Shown: positions 62,733 through 64,000 of the stretch, one piece after another | Layout: the number at the start of each line of letters is the position of its first letter | Position numbering within the stretch: position 1 is the stretch's first letter | Assembly: GCF_008040105.1 (NCBI RefSeq) | Contig: NZ_VRMG01000001.1 | Span: 62,001 to 126,000, forward strand | Source of the DNA: Lacisediminihabitans profunda | GTDB lineage: Bacteria > Actinomycetota > Actinomycetes > Actinomycetales > Microbacteriaceae | Direction of reading: 5' to 3' | DNA length: 64,000 nucleotides | The notes under the pieces: generated by a model | Seen by the model: only the letters and a program-made list of their open reading frames with translations | Databases searched by the model: none | What the model was told of the DNA's origin: nothing | Made by a program: the position numbers and the translations under genes

Positions 62733-63983
62733 ATGCTCACAGATTTGTCCGATTCCCCGCCTGACACGTTCTCGGCCGCGAAGGCTCCCCTTCGCGTACT
62801 GATCGGTGCAGACACCTTCCCACCCGACGTCAACGGTGCAGCGAACTTCGCCTCCCGCCTCGCGGCCGGACTCGTCGACCGCGGCCACGACGTCTTCGTG
62901 GAGGCTCCAGCCGCCAGCCGCAAGCACGGCACCTTCGTCGAAGAGCACGACGGCGCCCGATTCACCGTCTACCGGGTGTACTCGTGGCGCTGGTACCCGC
63001 ACGACTGGCTGCGGTTCGTGCTGCCGTGGCGCAGCCAGGCGCATGCCGCGCGCATCCTCGACGAGGTCAAGCCGGATGTCGTGCACATCCAGTCGCACAT
63101 CGTGGTCGGGCGGGGGCTCGCCCGCCAGGCGGTGAAGCGCGGCATCCGCGTGGTCGGCACCAACCACTTCATGCCCGAGAACATGATCGACCACACCAAG
63201 CTGCCGCACTTCCTGCGCAAGCCGGTGATCCGCGCCGCCTGGGCGGATGCCGCATCCACCTTCGGGCTGTGCGAGTCCGTCACGTCGCCGAGCCGCAAGG
63301 CCGCCGACTTCCTCGAGGCCGAGACGAACCTCGTCGGGGTGCACGCGATCTCCTGCGGAATCGACGCGGCGCTCTACACGCCGAGCTTCGAAAAGCGCAC
63401 GGGCAACACCATCGTGTTCGTGGGCCGGGTGTCCGGCGAGAAGCACATCGACGTTCTGCTGCGCGCCGTCGCGGCCATCGATCCTTCGCTCGACGCGAAG
63501 CTCGAGATCGTGGGCGGCGGCGACCAGATGAACCAGCTCAAGCAGATGGCCAAGGATCTCGGCATCGCGGATCGGGTGAACTTCACCGGCTACGTCACCG
63601 ACGAGGAACTGCGCGCCGCTCTCACCCGCGCCACCGTCTTCGCGATGCCGTCGATCGCGGAACTGCAGAGCATCGCCACGATGGAGGCGATGGCCTCCGC
63701 GCTTCCCATCGTCGCCGCCGACGCCATGGCGCTGCCGCACCTCGTGCACGAGGGGCGGAACGGCCACCTCTTCACCCCGGGCGACTCCGCCGACCTGGCC
63801 GCCAAACTCACCGACGTGCTGACGCTGCCGGATGACGAGCTCATGGCGATGAAGAAGGCGAGCCTCAACTACATCGCTGCGCACGACATCCAACGCACGC
63901 TGAGCATCTTCGAGAGCCTGTATCGTGGTGAAACGGTCACCGATCCGGTGACCGATGCGTCGCTCGACGAGCAGGTTCCCTAG
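62733..63983 (+). CDS. GT4-family glycosyltransferase
   Basis: The 416-residue GT-B enzyme begins with RVLIGADTFPPDVNGAANFASRLAAGLVDRGHDV (acceptor site) and has HIQSHIVVGRGLARQAVKRGIRVVGTNHFMPENM. The donor domain shows IVFVGRVSGEKHIDVLLRAVAAID, LEIVGGGDQMNQLKQMAKDLGIADRVNFTGYV and the family E-x7-E motif in PSIAELQSIATMEAMASALPIVAADAMALPHLV. The pattern resembles diacylglycerol glucosyltransferases and PimB-like mannosyltransferases, so a membrane glycolipid role is likely but unproven. ATG 62733 or ATG 62724 starts it; both follow TACTAA. It is monocistronic in the part seen. Confidence 0.85.
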   Translation: MLTDLSDSPPDTFSAAKAPLRVLIGADTFPPDVNGAANFASRLAAGLVDRGHDVFVEAPAASRKHGTFVEEHDGARFTVYRVYSWRWYPHDWLRFVLPWRSQAHAARILDEVKPDVVHIQSHIVVGRGLARQAVKRGIRVVGTNHFMPENMIDHTKLPHFLRKPVIRAAWADAASTFGLCESVTSPSRKAADFLEAETNLVGVHAISCGIDAALYTPSFEKRTGNTIVFVGRVSGEKHIDVLLRAVAAIDPSLDAKLEIVGGGDQMNQLKQMAKDLGIADRVNFTGYVTDEELRAALTRATVFAMPSIAELQSIATMEAMASALPIVAADAMALPHLVHEGRNGHLFTPGDSADLAAKLTDVLTLPDDELMAMKKASLNYIAAHDIQRTLSIFESLYRGETVTDPVTDASLDEQVP

Positions 63984-64000
63984 CCTCTTCGAGCTCGCGG

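Overview
The window is chromosomal DNA of a high-GC actinobacterium, most likely a member of the Microbacteriaceae (Micrococcales). The housekeeping backbone supports this: holA, rpsT, lepA, hemW, hrcA-dnaJ-rsmE, HIT-phoH-ybeY-CNNM-era, leuA, recO-uppS, glyS, dusB-dgt-dnaG and def. So do the two-domain actinobacterial leuA, the frequent GTG and TTG starts, and the many genes whose -10 box lies exactly 6 nt before the start codon (leaderless mRNAs). No phage, insertion sequence, CRISPR array or rRNA was seen. One tRNA gene (Asn, anticodon GTT) is present.

Layout. 1-14.5 kb holds core genes: the 3' end of holA, convergent rpsT, an aminotransferase, lepA, a DUF1990 gene, hemW, two DUF4870 genes on the minus strand, CIRCE-controlled hrcA-dnaJ-rsmE, a five-copy 25-bp tandem repeat growing out of the rsmE stop codon, and HIT-phoH-ybeY-CNNM-era. 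14.6-18.8 kb is a LiaSR/DesKR-like two-component system with a MacB-like ABC transporter. A shared 17-bp inverted motif lies before the kinase and before the transporter. 18.8-24.7 kb is the least ordinary part: two paralogous membrane-anchored serine esterases and an 819-residue MprF-like (DUF2156) aminoacyl-lipid synthase. Two related 90-bp hairpin elements with equal 54-nt spacers and C-rich/G-rich flanks bracket the first esterase. 24.7-34 kb carries leuA with a Leu-rich leader peptide and hairpin, a GH13 glucosidase, ddl, a TRIC channel, recO-uppS, a Gfo/Idh oxidoreductase, and a divergent LysR and class V aminotransferase pair.

35-41 kb is a complete NAD de novo operon: the Nudix-like regulator nrtR with a promoter-overlapping operator, nadA, nadB, nadC and a cysteine desulfurase probably dedicated to the NadA Fe-S cluster. 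41-48.4 kb has glyS, a DsbA-family protein coupled to a 45-residue protein, a YbaK-type deacylase, dusB-dgt, a repeat cluster and dnaG. 48.4-57.2 kb is a peptide/nickel-type ABC operon (lipoprotein, two permeases, a fused double ATPase and an extra single ATPase) ending in a 2-hydroxyacid dehydrogenase and a lactonase-like protein. 57.3-64 kb holds tRNA-Asn, a second two-component system, a SHOCT protein, a degenerate orphan kinase, def, a DMT-type membrane protein and a GT4 glycosyltransferase.

The most promising targets are the esterase/aminoacyl-lipid module with its flanking elements, a family of intergenic palindromic elements with different arms but similar architecture (about 18.9, 20.6, 31.8, 46.2 and 61.1 kb), and several candidate operators. 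All functional calls come from reading the sequence and from family knowledge. No database search was run.
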